From Corticium candelabrum (lineage: Eukaryota; Porifera; Homoscleromorpha; Homosclerophorida; Plakinidae): a stretch of 64,000 nucleotides of DNA. A program made the translations under genes and the position numbers. Each line of letters opens with the position of its first letter. The stretch's first letter is position 1. This document shows, piece after piece, positions 29,101-40,254 of the stretch. Under the pieces are notes generated by a model that saw only the letters and a program-made list of their open reading frames with translations, had not been told where the DNA came from and searched no databases. The stretch lies in contig NC_085105.1 of the NCBI RefSeq assembly GCF_963422355.1, forward strand, positions 4,866,151-4,930,150, given 5' to 3'.

Positions 29101-32100
29101 AGAGCTATGTGCAAAATTGCTGTCATTTGCAGAAGAGCCCAATTTCTAATTCTCAATTCCATACTGTGCCAGAACTTTTACACACCACAGTTGCTATATT
29201 ATCCAACAACAGTGTTCCCAGAAAGCACAACTGTCTAAGAAAGTTGAGTTCCATAACTCTTTAACATGCATATATTGTGCATAAAGCGCAGATTCAGACA
29301 ATCCATGGATAGCCCAGTACAATCTATGGATTGCCTGTACAAACTAGTCTCGTACCAGACCCTCTCACACCATCGTGCCCGGTTCCTGTATGACATGACA
29401 ACTCCACCAATACAAACCAGCATACCTGACCCTAACCTTAAACCCTAACCCTAACTCTAACCCTAACCCTAACTCTAACCCTAACCCTAACCCTAACTCT
29501 AACCCTAACCCTCAAATTACCTGGAAAAACTAGAAATCCACGGTTTGTCCATATCCACGCTTTGCACATAACATATACATACAAAAGGCCTTAATGCTAC
29601 TATAACATGTTCCCATCAATTAAAACAGTGAAGAAGACGAAAGAGATGTTAGCTAATCTCTTGCACATGCTCTAGAGCATAGCTAACCACACTTTATTTT
29701 TCTTCAATCAGAGAGTGTTCATGTTTGTCCCCAGCACCACTGTAATACTACAAATACAGAAGGTACTAAATATTTAAGTGTACCGGCTCTTTGTAAAGCT
29801 CTAACTCGGCTGACCTTAAGCAAACAAGTTCTTAGTGCTATACTTCATTTCAAACCTACAATCAATATCTTAAATGCAAACGTAACAGAAGCTGTGTTTA
29901 CACCGTTGCTTGTGAGCTTTCTGAAAATCACCATATCTATAGCATTGTTGTGAAGAATTACAAATTTAGACATTATTTTCCTTATAAGTGCACTACTTGT
30001 AAATGTATCTAAAATTATACAAAGTGACTGCTGTTTCACATGACCACAAAGTAGGTAAATGGTCTGTAGTCATCAAAGTATAGTAGCAACAGTCATCACA
30101 CACAAGATATAACAGGGATGCCCAAGGCTTTAGCAACCAGGGCCCCCGCACAAGCTTTAGGTTGTCTGGAGTCACGCCCTCTTACCACGGAACCTTAAGA
30201 CATATAATATCCAACTAAATTAGCCTGTTGTTTCACATAATTGTGCAATTGAGCAGACTATTACCTAACTGCAAGCTAATCAAAAGATGAGCTAAAATTT
30301 ATTCAAATATAATTGATTAATTAATCAAAGTTTAATCAACTGGTAGTCTTCAACTACTCACTCACACAAAGCTGACACATGCCAGAACCCTATACGTACG
30401 CATTGAACTTGGGGTCTCTAGACAGTATAGAACCAGAAATCCTCTGTGTATGTATGATCATTGCTCAAATAAAGATTTTAAGAGCAACAGGTCAGGGGCT
30501 TCATTTGGCAATCTCTGTATAAGTATTGCAAGAGGTTATGCAATGTTAAAATGTCACGTGACCTTTACAAATGCTGATTGGTCAATATGAGGTCTTCTAT
30601 ACATGATAGAGACCTCTCGGCTGTGATAGAGACCTGCAGTTTGATATGAAGACTGTAGTCCAGAGCAACTAACATAAAGCACTTAGGACTCCCTCTATTG
30701 AATTGTCTCGTTGATAAGTCCTCAGGCTTTGGGTCACTAACATTGATAGATCTCTACAACTATGCTCTAACTATTACTTAAGTTCCCATATACATATTGT
30801 AATACAGGAAAGTGACTTTGCATTCGCAGTTGCAGCCAGGTAAGTTCTGTTGTTTATTTCTGACAAGACCTGGAAATTGCAAACATGAATTACACTGTTC
30901 TGGTAAAAATCTTTCAAAAACATTTAGCAGATTTGATTGGCAGTTTGTCCATTGTCTCTGGTTGCCATGTATGACAAATCACAAATACTGCTTGGTGATT
31001 GGATCATACTAAGACATTGTCAGCCAGCCACACAAATAGTCACAAACCAGAAGTCAGTTAACCCCTGTAAGTTTTGAGTGTGCTACTCGCTAAGTCATGT
31101 GACTTTACGAAGTCCCATTTCTTATGGCTCATAGCTGAAATAAATAATTAATTAATACAAGTTCAAGCAAAACGACAAGATTTGCATAACTCACTATTCC
31201 TACAAAATTCAAAGATCTTGGCTAAGTACCATACACTAAAACTACAGTACAATTCAGCATCTCCTCATAACTAAAATGTATAAACGTAACAGCTCTTTAA
31301 TTTGTCATTTTCTTAAGGATGCCTGACTTAGAAACACCGTGAGCTCAGCCATGATAAGATTATCACCCTACTTCCATTCCAAATAATAACTCACTACTAC
31401 AAGGCAAAATTTCTCTGACAAAGTAACTGTGGTAACAACAAAACCCCACTGTCATTATCTCTGAATGAATAAACTTGCTGCCCTTCATCTGACTTCAAGT
31501 CTGCCACCATGTTATAAATTACACATGCCTTATGTTACCTTGAATTCACTAGTAACTCAAACTAGCAGCTATACTAATCTTCACATTTTGATAATATGCT
31601 ATTAAAGTAATGTAACTAGTTAAAGATGCAAAGCATTGTTGGGGCAAGCCTCAATGAGAACAAACAGACCCGAAACACAGTGATTTGTCATCACAGAGAA
31701 CATGCACGTCTAGGTACAGTGCTAACATAAATTTCTTTGTAGTTTGGAGTTCTAGCTATAGCCTGTTTGCTTCTTGTAGTAGTCCTGTGGAGTGCAGCAA
31801 TTAGTTGTGAACATCTTCCTCTCTTGATGTGTCAGCTAAGAAAAATGTATGTACAAACTTGAAGTAGACACAAATCGATTAATTCGTACACCTCCGCAAC
31901 ACAGAACGCAAACCACTTTGTCGTGTGTATGCTTATAGCGTTTGTAGATACCCTATCAAAGAAATTTATCTGTAAATTTTGTCCGCTTCAAATCAAGCTA
32001 CAAGTACCATTTCATTTACAGCCAGACCTGGACGCTCACGTTTGGACATCACGAAGAACATGCACGTACAGATAGAGCGCTAATGTAAATTTGTTTGTAA

Positions 32101-35100
32101 AAGTGATGTGTTCTCACATTTAGTTGCATTTTTGGCCGCCGTTAACAAGCCATCTCTAGAAGCTCTAGCCTGTTTGCATTAGTCCCGTGGGGCTGGTGCA
32201 CAGCAACCTGGAGAGCCGTGTACAGCTACGTAGTACACTTACATCTGCATTGTGACATCACAAACCATCATGTCTGTGATTGGCTCAAAATCAACATTAT
32301 TTCCGGTTGGTCACACGTATGTACCATCACACACATCTCAACACAGTACAGTACACATAGGAAGGGCCGTGCAATAATTATTGTGGGTAAAATACATGTT
32401 CATTAGATACATAGAAGTATTCAGATATACTTTGGATCAACCATAAGAGCTTCCTCAGCCAAACCGATCCGAAGACTGTCTTCTTTTTCCCGCCATGCCT
32501 TGAACATGACTACAAAAGAAATGCTTATTACATTATATTGGCTTGTACCTCAGTAAATCAATTAATCATCATGCATGTAAAAGACACTCTCACTCACTAG
32601 CATCAGCTTGAATGTCACTGTCAAGATCTTGCTCACGAGTGAAGAATGACTAGTAAAGTTCAAAATGTTTGTACTTTCATAAGTAAAAATTGTTGCAATT
32701 GTGTAACTAGCCAGAACATTATAAATTTATATAGTATTATCTGTAAACTAACCAGAAGGTTATGAATACTATCACTTAAAATGAATTAATCAATCAAAAA
32801 AGTACTACCATAAAAGATCTCATTTAGGCGCCATTCTACTGTCCATTCCCATAATATTGGAAGTGAGTAATGAAGTAGAGGTCACACTAGGTGTGCTCAT
32901 TTGAGTACTAAGAGCTGCTCCAGTTGGACCATGTTACACCAATTATCTTAAATGGTTCCAGTTGCTGATCTGTTGGTCTTACAAGATAATTGGATAATAG
33001 ACATTGCTCCACCGGTTTGTCTTTCATATGCACAAGTATTATCCTTCCGTTTTGTTCGTAGGAAGGGCTTAGATAATTTGATAAACAGAAATGCCAGACC
33101 TAGCAGTTTCTAACAATACCGAGATCATTGGAAAGTCCAAAACAGCGGAGATATTGATGATTTTCAAACTTCACACTTATGGGGAACAAACAGTAGGTTA
33201 GTCGCTTTTTGATGCTAGAACTATTTTTCTGGGTTCTGAAAGAAGCGCCTTTCAGATACTGCATAACGTGTTATTTTCGGTGTTTTAAAAGTTTGATATT
33301 GTAGAAGCAAATACCGTTCCGTGTAACCTAATTTCAAAAAGATAAGGCACAGATTTGAAGAAGAGATTTTGGGTGTCAAGTGAGATCTATAACCGATTGC
33401 CCACTATGTATGATGTCATAAACATGGTGCACCTTGGCTCTTGCACTTGTGGGTTGCTCTAGAAAGAATCATTGTTTCTTCAAGCAAGCGGTTCTCATTG
33501 CTGCGGGAAAAAACTTCCAAAAGTTTGTGAAGTATCCAGGTTACTCCCATTCTATCAATGCCTTCTGCACGTGGAGTACAGCACTTAGAATTTTAGGTGG
33601 TATCTTATTTTAGGTAAAGAAAAGTCACACCGAATTACTGAAAATAGAATAACACTGAAAATAACACATTATACAGTACCTAATTATTTTTTGAAAGCGA
33701 CAAGTAATTGTAACCTGTTTGGTGTCCAATGTCTGCTGCAATGAGCTGGTCAGTGGTCTGGCATTAAAGACAACTGCAAATAACTCTGTCAGTCCAACAA
33801 CAGTGCCCTCATCAGCTACTTTGAATTCCTATTATAAAGTCGTCTCATCATTCTTCAATCACATTTTCTTCCTGCGTACACTTAGTTTGCAAGGATTGTG
33901 ATTAGACTCATTAGTGAAAGTGATGACAGTGGTAGTAGTGACTGTGTAGAAGACTAGACTACTAACACCAGATGTGTGTTACTGTTTGTGCTGTTCTGGT
34001 GCCATTATTGACAAACTGCAATGGTATCTACCACGTTGGTATGTTGGGTTGAGTTGTTGTTCAGTTCTTCTGTAAAAGCGGGTATCACTATCAACCATTT
34101 ATGCAACAAAGCTGATTCTTACACAAAACTTCTCGCTTGCAACAGAGCAAGTCCATGACTACTCAAATTTGTCATTGCAGAGCATGGGTCCCTCTTGAGA
34201 AACTGACCCCCTTTCAAGAACCTGACCCCTCCTCCTTCCCGAGTAAAAAATCTCAATGACAATCATTACACCTTCCAGTTCATTCAAACACACGCCCACA
34301 CCAGTCCTGTGTAGACTGTATGTGTCGTCGCCCTCTGCAACCCTTCCAGTGATCGAAGACTTCTTGCCGATTGAAGCCTCTCATACATCATTAGCTTTTC
34401 TCTCTAAATTCTGATTGTGTTTGCACCGAATCCAATCTACCCATTTCCTGCACTGAGCACTACACGGGGAGTGTGTTGACTTCTCCCTCAAAATACTGCA
34501 CATCTGCTCGCATACACCGTTACCTACTGCGCATATATCTACGCTCAGAAAGGAACCGTCTGAATCCAGATGCCGTCTGAATGGTAGCTCTTGTTTTATT
34601 AACTACATCAATTATCATGTGCATTCAATATATTTCTTTACTTTCTTAAAGAATATCAGAAAGGAATGCAAACAAGTGTAAAAACACTTTAAAATCATGA
34701 GAAACATGTAGGGTTGTCGTATGAAAAAGAATAGAAACAAGACATGTAGGGTGTGCCGTGACACTTTTCATGAAGTCACTCATACAGACTGAGCAATACA
34801 TCACACCTACATCTCACCATTTCTAATACTGTAAATCAAAAAAATTTCGTATGCAGAAACTTAGGTAAGTGTCCAAATTTGCCATTTCATAAGCAGCCAA
34901 CTTTCGTAACAGTTGATGAACACTTTTCTGTGCAGAACATCAACACATAATCAACAGAAAATCAAAACCACAGCACCGTGCGTAAATATCTGCTATTGCT
35001 CAGAGCACCAAAAGTTAGTAAGCAGTTAAGTTTAGTAAATCTGAGATCGCTTACAAAATTTACGAAAGTTTGATGCTTACAAAATTTGTTGATTTACAGT

Positions 35101-38100
35101 AACACTGCATTATATACCCTAATTAGAAAATGGTGCAAAATGTAAGGATGATGTATTGCTCAGTCTGCATGAGTAAATTTATAAAAGATGTCAGCACACC
35201 CTACGTGGTCTCGTTTCTACTCTTTTTCACACGACAACCTTACATCTTTCTAATTTTTTCAAAATGTTTTTATACTTGTACAATCTCAAGTGTCACTTGA
35301 GATCAAACTGAGGTGCCTTCTGAGATCAAAATTACCTTAGCAGTCTCTATTAAAATGATGCACGGGGCACCTAAATTCGAGCCTTTAGGGTAGGTATCCA
35401 TGCCATTCCAGCAAATGAACCTAGTGAAACCAAGTCATATGTAAAAGAACAAAATATGTGTACCATTGTAACACTTAAATTGAGATGTTACTCTAAAATG
35501 CTTAATAATTCACTCACATTAATATCATTTATCTGACAAGCAATTGTGTGCTTCTTGGTAACGTATTGCACCTTGTCCAACACTATTCACTTACTAATAA
35601 ATCTTATGTTTGTATCAAGTTATGTGCCTGCTGCTGCAGTCAATCTATAATAGAAGCTTGGTTGGCTGCTCTCTGTGGTTTCCCTCCAGCTACTAGCCCT
35701 GGTGGTTCAAAATTGCTCTGTCAGTATCTTCTAGATGCCATTGAACGCCTGTGTCTTCTGTAAAGATCTCAGACCGACTAACACATTTCATGTGTTTTCT
35801 TCTTTCTGGTCAGGCAGGCACTTGGTTAGCTCTCTGGCTTACAGAAGCACTGCTAACTGCTCTATACAAGAAGCAAGGTGACATCAGGCCTATTGCAGCA
35901 GGAGAACTTTTAAGACGCCTTCCCAATCGTCTCTGCAGCATAGCAGCTCAATCATTCCCACTGCCCAAGTTGGTGCTGGTATTAACTAAAGGCAGGCTAG
36001 AAGCTGCTATTCACTGTCTTTCCACCTTCATAGAATCACATGTGGATAATCAGAATCTCTGTTGTCCGACATGTACCTGCTTTAGTTCAGGAGCTATTAG
36101 TGTGGTCTCAATGGTCATATAACTAATTGCCATGGAGCACTTCGTTTTGGGAAAGATGTCACCAGATCATCAGGGGGAGTTAACAAGGCGCTCTTGGTCC
36201 TCTTCTTTTTCTTCAGTCATCCTGGAGCTCCTTGATGATATTATGATATACCTAATCTGCACATCTAGCTTTCGTACCTAGACGATGGCACCTTTGTTAA
36301 AACACAGTTCTGTAGCTGTGTTCCTAGATTTACTGTCATCAAAAGGTCCCTCTCATGGCTTTAATACACACATATAAACATGTGAGGTATTCTGACCTTC
36401 AGGTGACATTTCCAGAGTTCCCTAGAGAATACGAAGTAATTAGGTTTGGGAGATGCAAAGTATTTAGGAGCTCAGGTTGTTGGCTCTGATTCGTTCCTCA
36501 ATCAATCATTTGCCAAACAAGCGACTAGGTTCTCTCCTGTCAGAATCATCTGCTTTTGAATTCCTCAAAAGCAACATCACCAGGTGGAATAGAGAGACGA
36601 ATAATAAAGTGGACCTACTGTCCAACAGATGACAATACAGTGGATTGACAAACATGTGACTTGTTGCTAGTACGTGGTTTCCATGTCAAGCTGTCAACAA
36701 TCACTCAAAAAAACCCACAGAACTGTTCATGGTTTTAACATGACATCAAATCTCTTCTCACACTTAGGGTGCATTGTTTAATTCTATTCCCACTGTTCTG
36801 GAATATTCCAACTCATTCTAATTCGAACACAACAAACTCACATTCATGTATCCATTCCGGATTGTGGCGGATTATCTCCCAGAGCATCCGGGGATAAGGT
36901 GTATTTGTGCAAGATAGACGCTGAACAAACTATTTCTTCCTCTGCTACTGCTAAACTTGCTAGAGGCATTAAGTGACAGCAAAAGTAGTGAAGAAAGCAG
37001 CGGAAATGAAACAATAAACTTCCAACTGGCGTACAGTACGTCGTCAACTTTCTCCATGACCTTGAGTTAGGAAGTGGAAATAATAGCCAAGTGGATACTC
37101 AGTCATAGAATACAAGTTAGGCTGACTTTTGCGCCATTCAAAGAGTCATGCCATTTAACAGTGTAGCATTGAGCATGTACTGTTTGCAGTTTGGTCAAAA
37201 CAAGCAGGGTATTCCTTTCATTCTCACACCTCTAGTAAACCAACCTCAAACTAAACCTAAGTAAACCAGTCAACAGAGTGGTTTCATCGGAATAGTCAAC
37301 TGGCCATTCTGGAACAGTTTTCAAATGATTATTCCCTTGTATTCTCATTCTGGAATGGTTAAAACAGAATAAACGAACGTGCCCTTTTCGAGTACAACTA
37401 ATAGCCAGCAATCTGAGTAATCATACACTACAAATCACTTAGGGCGCATTTCCACTAGAGCCTAAACCGGTTTAACAAGTGGTTTAAGCTAAGAATTGAC
37501 CTGTTTCCACCTGCACTAAACCAGTTATAGTTTAAACCTAAACCGCTTTCTTAAACCTACTTCAAAGTAGGTTTAGCGAAGTGGTTTAGGTTTAACTGTC
37601 ACATGACAGCAGCGCGCTATTTTAGATGGCTTCTGACAACGCTCTTTTGGATAATATTGACTATTTTACTGGGATAGGATTGCCCTAGAAGATGTAAGGG
37701 TCGCTAACTTGGGGAAAGAAATCAGCAGCTACGGAGAGAGAGAAGACGGTGTCCTTGGTCATCGTCATGCAACTCCTACCAGCAGATGCCGAATCAGTGA
37801 CAACCAACAGTTGCTCTGACTTGGCGACAGAGCAGCCCAATACTTCGAAATAAGGCGTTCATACACAGTTTGTCTTGTACATCCCGGATGTGCAAGTTCC
37901 TAGTGGAAACAGTCGCTTTCTTGAACTGGTTTAGTTTTTAAATGCGTTTAAGCTAAACTAGTTTAAGGTGCAGCTAGTGGAAACACGGCCTTAAATACAG
38001 CTAGTTTAGTGTTATCACAATAAATTACCTAAGTCTTGAGGCTTGTCCTCGATCATTAGCCTTGGCTTCACATCAGCCAACTATTAACTATTCTCGAGAA

Positions 38101-40185
38101 GTCCTCAGACTCTTGTAATTTATCTTGATAATGTTCCCAACCATAATTTAAGCATGGCAATATTTAGCTATATATAAAATTTGCTTCTGCAGCCCTGACA
38201 GGAAGCAAACATGCATCTCCAAAACAACATTGCAGTGTCACTTAATATTAAACAAGTTGACCCACTGCAAATCAAGCAATAGAATAATCAGCAATTAATA
38301 AAATTTTACAAATTTTAAACATTCACCTGATAATCTTGAATTGTCAAATCCATATCATGTGTTGTTAATGCCTTGCTTCCAGTTGCTTCCAAATACCTAC
38401 TCAATTCAACATGGAGTTGCACAACATACATACTGCTTCACTGTCCACACACCTGGAATACTCAGCACCTCGAAACAAATTCATGGGATTGCGCCATACC
38501 TTGCAATCTGTGAGAAATACATAAAACAATTGAAAAGAATTTCAGTATGCACTTTCCACTTAGTATAAACCTGGTGTTGTGGGTAGAGTATCAGCTCCAC
38601 CAAGAATAGGAGTAAGATAATGAAGAGACAAGGATTCAATAAATGACTGACCATATCTTCGATAATACAGCCATTCGAACATCTGCAACACACAAAAATA
38701 TACATTGTCTAGCAACGTAAGAGCGAAAGGATTAGTACCAGTATTAAACATGAAATTAGTGAAGAAGTTCCTGTCAGTGCCACATAGAACTTTGGCGACA
38801 AACTGTTCAACACAACTGCCGCTAATAAAGAACAAATTAGAAAATAAAGAGTACTCATGACCACTGAACTAGTGCTAGATTACATATAGCAATAAAATGA
38901 AACAAATCTTATCCATGAAACTGGAGCAGTCAACACTACTACGTTTGAACTTAAATCTAGAACTGACAGAGCACTTTAGCAGTTTGACTGTCAGAGCGGG
39001 CCACAGGGGCCATGTCCCCCCAATCAGCAGCCTATTGTCACTATATATAAAATAGGTCACCGTGAAAACAAGCTACAAATGGAAAAGAACCAGGAGCTCC
39101 AATAAACGCCAAAGCTAGACTTGCATGAAGGTGATGAGAAACAGACATGCAACAACTAGGCGCCTAACAGATCTTCTTAGAACACTCCAATTTTAAATGA
39201 GACTGCTTGTACATTGGTTTTACATTCCTGTGTTTGTACGATCACTGCAAGAGAGGAACACACAGACAGATACTATATCACAGACAGTCAGACGAAGAGA
39301 CAGACAGACAAGCAAAGACACATTAAGACTGTGTCCGCACTAGATCTGCTCTAAACTAGTTTAGACTAAAACTTGTTTAAATCTAAACCTGTTTAGTTGA
39401 GAGCGTTCACACTTGGCTTTCTCATGTATGGGACAGACTAGCAAATCGTTGTGTCCTACATTGCAGCAACTCTCTCTTTCATTCCTCTGACTGCCTGAGG
39501 CGCTGTCTATTCCGAATGTCCCATTAGAAAGTAAATAAGACCAAAACAAGGGCTACACTTGCAGCAGCCATCATTAGTTAACATGAACACGTGTTAAAAC
39601 CTTGAACTAAACTACCTCCAACTAGGTTTAGCAAAATTAACAATTAAGCTGCCAACTAAACATGTATAGTGCTAATGCAGAAACGCTAAGTTTTAAACAT
39701 ATTTAGATCTAAACAATTTTAAAATTAGTTTGCTCGTGCTCTAATACAAACAAAACGACAGGTTTGAGTCCACTCTCAAACCAAAACAACAATTTCCCTG
39801 TCTTTTTATTTTCTACCAGCAACTCTATTCAATCCCACTGTTAAAAAGCTTCAATTTAGTATCATCACTTTCTAGTAATTTTCAACTGCGACACAGCAGC
39901 TGAGCTAGAATTAAATTTTCATCTTCAGATTTATAAACACTACAATGAGAAAAATCAACCTAGCCTCCCCAAAATTATTGTATACGCTAGAGGTAACAAA
40001 GGTTTATTCTCACAGTAAGCGATATTCTCACGCAGTCCCAACGGAGTTTTGACCAGCCACAGAAAAAAGGCGACCACTAGAAACCACACGCCCCACAAAT
40101 ACGACCACGACCAGCCAATCCACCACTTTACGCCTGTCTGCACTCCAGCACTCTCCTCCTCTGTCTGACTCTCGTTCTCGACCAT
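17126..40185 (-). CDS. ST7: ST7 (suppressor of tumorigenicity 7) orthologue, complete, 18 exons
   Basis: Exons in transcript order: 40185-40014, 38821-38739, 38682-38571, 38507-38453, 38396-38327, 32649-32598, 32509-32431, 29041-28987, 28933-28825, 28758-28661, 27932-27840, 27764-27743, 27684-27612, 25642-25540, 22642-22492, 22435-22343, 17422-17283, 17221-17126. All introns are GT..AG and every phase joins; the total is 1656 nt (551 codons plus TAA). Recognisable family blocks include [79 protein letters not shown] and [13 protein letters not shown]. Hydrophobic segments lie near residues 27-45, 66-88 and 485-505, so it is a multipass membrane protein with a central helical-repeat-like region. 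The C-terminus resembles the vertebrate isoform ending in WRQLTRI-like residues. ST7 is a conserved metazoan membrane protein; its molecular role is poorly defined. Many introns are near 60 bp, while others are swollen by mobile elements (intron 5 is 5.7 kb). Identity is secure; the UTRs are not resolved. Confidence 0.96.
18858..22010 (+). pseudogene. Decayed full-length APE-type LINE in ST7 intron 16
   Basis: Endonuclease blocks appear at 18940-19110 ([20 protein letters not shown]) and 19301-19690 ([45 protein letters not shown]). The RT follows in several frames: [15 protein letters not shown] (20650), [24 protein letters not shown] (21060), a corrupted D-D region (21110-21130), then [10 protein letters not shown] (21310). 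A C-terminal [10 protein letters not shown]...H finger lies near 21950. It belongs to the same broad family as the 57.8-59.1 kb element. Many stops and frameshifts rule out activity. Confidence 0.8.
23834..24295. mobile_element. MITE with AAATTTTGGCAACG ends
   Basis: ATACCATAGACAAGAAATTT at the left is matched at the right by the reverse complement ATATCATAGAACGAGAAATTT, followed in both by TGGCAACG. It lies in ST7 intron 14 and is probably mariner-derived. Confidence 0.65.
24297..24862. mobile_element. Second, adjacent MITE of the same kind
   Basis: The left end TTACCGAATAAGATGATTTA (about 24299) pairs with the right end's reverse complement ATATCGTATAAGAAGAAACA, both leading to TTGGCGG. 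It lies directly beside the previous element, and the two families share terminal character. Confidence 0.55.
29274..29571. mobile_element. TIR element carrying a telomere-like repeat array
   Basis: The left end TGTGCATAAAGCGCAGATTC (29276) and the reverse complement of the right end ATGTGCAAAGCGTGGATATG are inverted, and similarity continues into GACAA(T/A)CC(A/G)TGGAT. The telomere-like array lies between the arms. It is in ST7 intron 7. Confidence 0.5.
29427..29512. repeat. Telomere-like (CCCTAA)n/(CTCTAA) array
   Basis: About 13 hexamers: CCCTAA units interspersed with CTCTAA about every third unit, giving an 18-bp higher-order pattern, and degenerate units at the left edge. CCCTAA is the C-strand of the animal telomere repeat TTAGGG. 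Confidence 0.9.
31683..32200 (+). repeat. Diverged direct duplication
   Basis: Two copies (about 31683-31800 and 32045-32200) share GAACATGCACGT, AG.GCTAA.RTAAATTT.TTTGTA and TAGCCTGTTTGC...TAGTC. They lie in ST7 intron 7 and the origin is unknown. Confidence 0.5.
34260..34560 (+). repeat. Dispersed repeat family, copy B
   Basis: Includes TTTGCACCGAATCCAATCTA, GCACTGAGCACTACACGGGG and GTGTGTTGACTTCT, matching copies A and C. It is preceded by ACACCTTCCAG.T.ATTC.AA as in copy C. Confidence 0.65.
34672..35282. mobile_element. Long-TIR element in ST7 intron 5
   Basis: The left arm from ACAAGTGTAAAAACAC and the reverse complement of the right arm (ACAAGTATAAAAACAT) share GTTGTCGT.TGAAAAAGA.TAGAAAC, GTAGGGTGTGC, CAGACTGAGCAATACATCA and ACTGTAAATCA. 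Arms are about 190-200 bp. No ORF. Confidence 0.7.
35640..36620 (+). pseudogene. Reverse transcriptase fragment of a YLDDG-type non-LTR retroelement
   Basis: A decayed RT is spread over at least two frames. [22 protein letters not shown] (about 35675) resembles the FPAGSAPG.SGLRPQHL block; [18 protein letters not shown] (35870-35925) is the RPIAVGE block; [14 protein letters not shown] (35998) comes before the motif A region; YLDDGTF (about 36280) is the catalytic box; YLGAQV.GSDSFL (36465) is the following block. It lies in ST7 intron 5, antisense to the gene. Stops and frameshifts make it inactive. Confidence 0.65.
36766..37385. mobile_element. TIR element, hAT-like ends
   Basis: AGGGTGCATTGTTTAATTCT at the left pairs with the right end's reverse complement AGGGCACGTTCGTTTATTCT. 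ATTCCAGAATG-like subterminal repeats occur in both arms. No target duplication was found, so the superfamily is tentative. Confidence 0.5.
37442..37990. mobile_element. PIF/Harbinger-like MITE, TTA target duplication
   Basis: TTA flanks both sides (37439-37441 and 37991-37993). Ends GGGCGCATTTCCACTAG and reverse complement GGCCGTGTTTCCACTAG are typical of PIF/Harbinger elements. Subterminal AAACC.GTTTA repeats follow. No transposase. Confidence 0.7.
39325..39735. mobile_element. Possible second Harbinger-like MITE in ST7 intron 1
   Basis: GACTGTGTCCGCACTAG at 39329 followed by TAAACTAGTTTAGAC-type repeats, and AAACTAGGTTTAGC-like repeats toward 39730, resemble the 37.4-kb element. The right end is unclear. 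Confidence 0.3.
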
Positions 40186-40254
40186 TGTCCAAAGATACTT
40201 GATATAAACCAAGGGTTTTTATATAAACTAATGTTTCTATGGCAACTAAAAATT
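40186..40254. promoter_or_regulatory. Bidirectional ST7/CFAP299 promoter
   Basis: Only 69 bp separate the two divergent start codons, so the promoter and both 5' UTRs must sit in, or overlap beyond, this gap. A TATA-like ATATAAA lies at about 40220-40226, and the X-box-like site follows it on the CFAP299 side. Inferred from gene placement; no transcription start is visible. Confidence 0.7.
40233..40246 (+). promoter_or_regulatory. RFX X-box-like motif upstream of CFAP299
   Basis: The 14-mer GTTTCTATGGCAAC matches the RFX palindrome GTTGCCATGGCAAC at 12 of 14 positions. The right half-site GGCAAC is perfect and the left half is degenerate. It ends 8 bp before the CFAP299 start codon. RFX factors control ciliary genes in animals through such sites close to the start. 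Confidence 0.6.

Noticed and set aside
29427..29512. Chromosome end or fusion point
   Set aside because: The array is short, imperfect, lies within an ST7 intron and is bracketed by inverted repeats.
40231..40254. Upstream in-frame ATG for CFAP299
   Set aside because: It would add eight residues absent from the family and read through the X-box-like site; the start at 40255 matches known orthologues.
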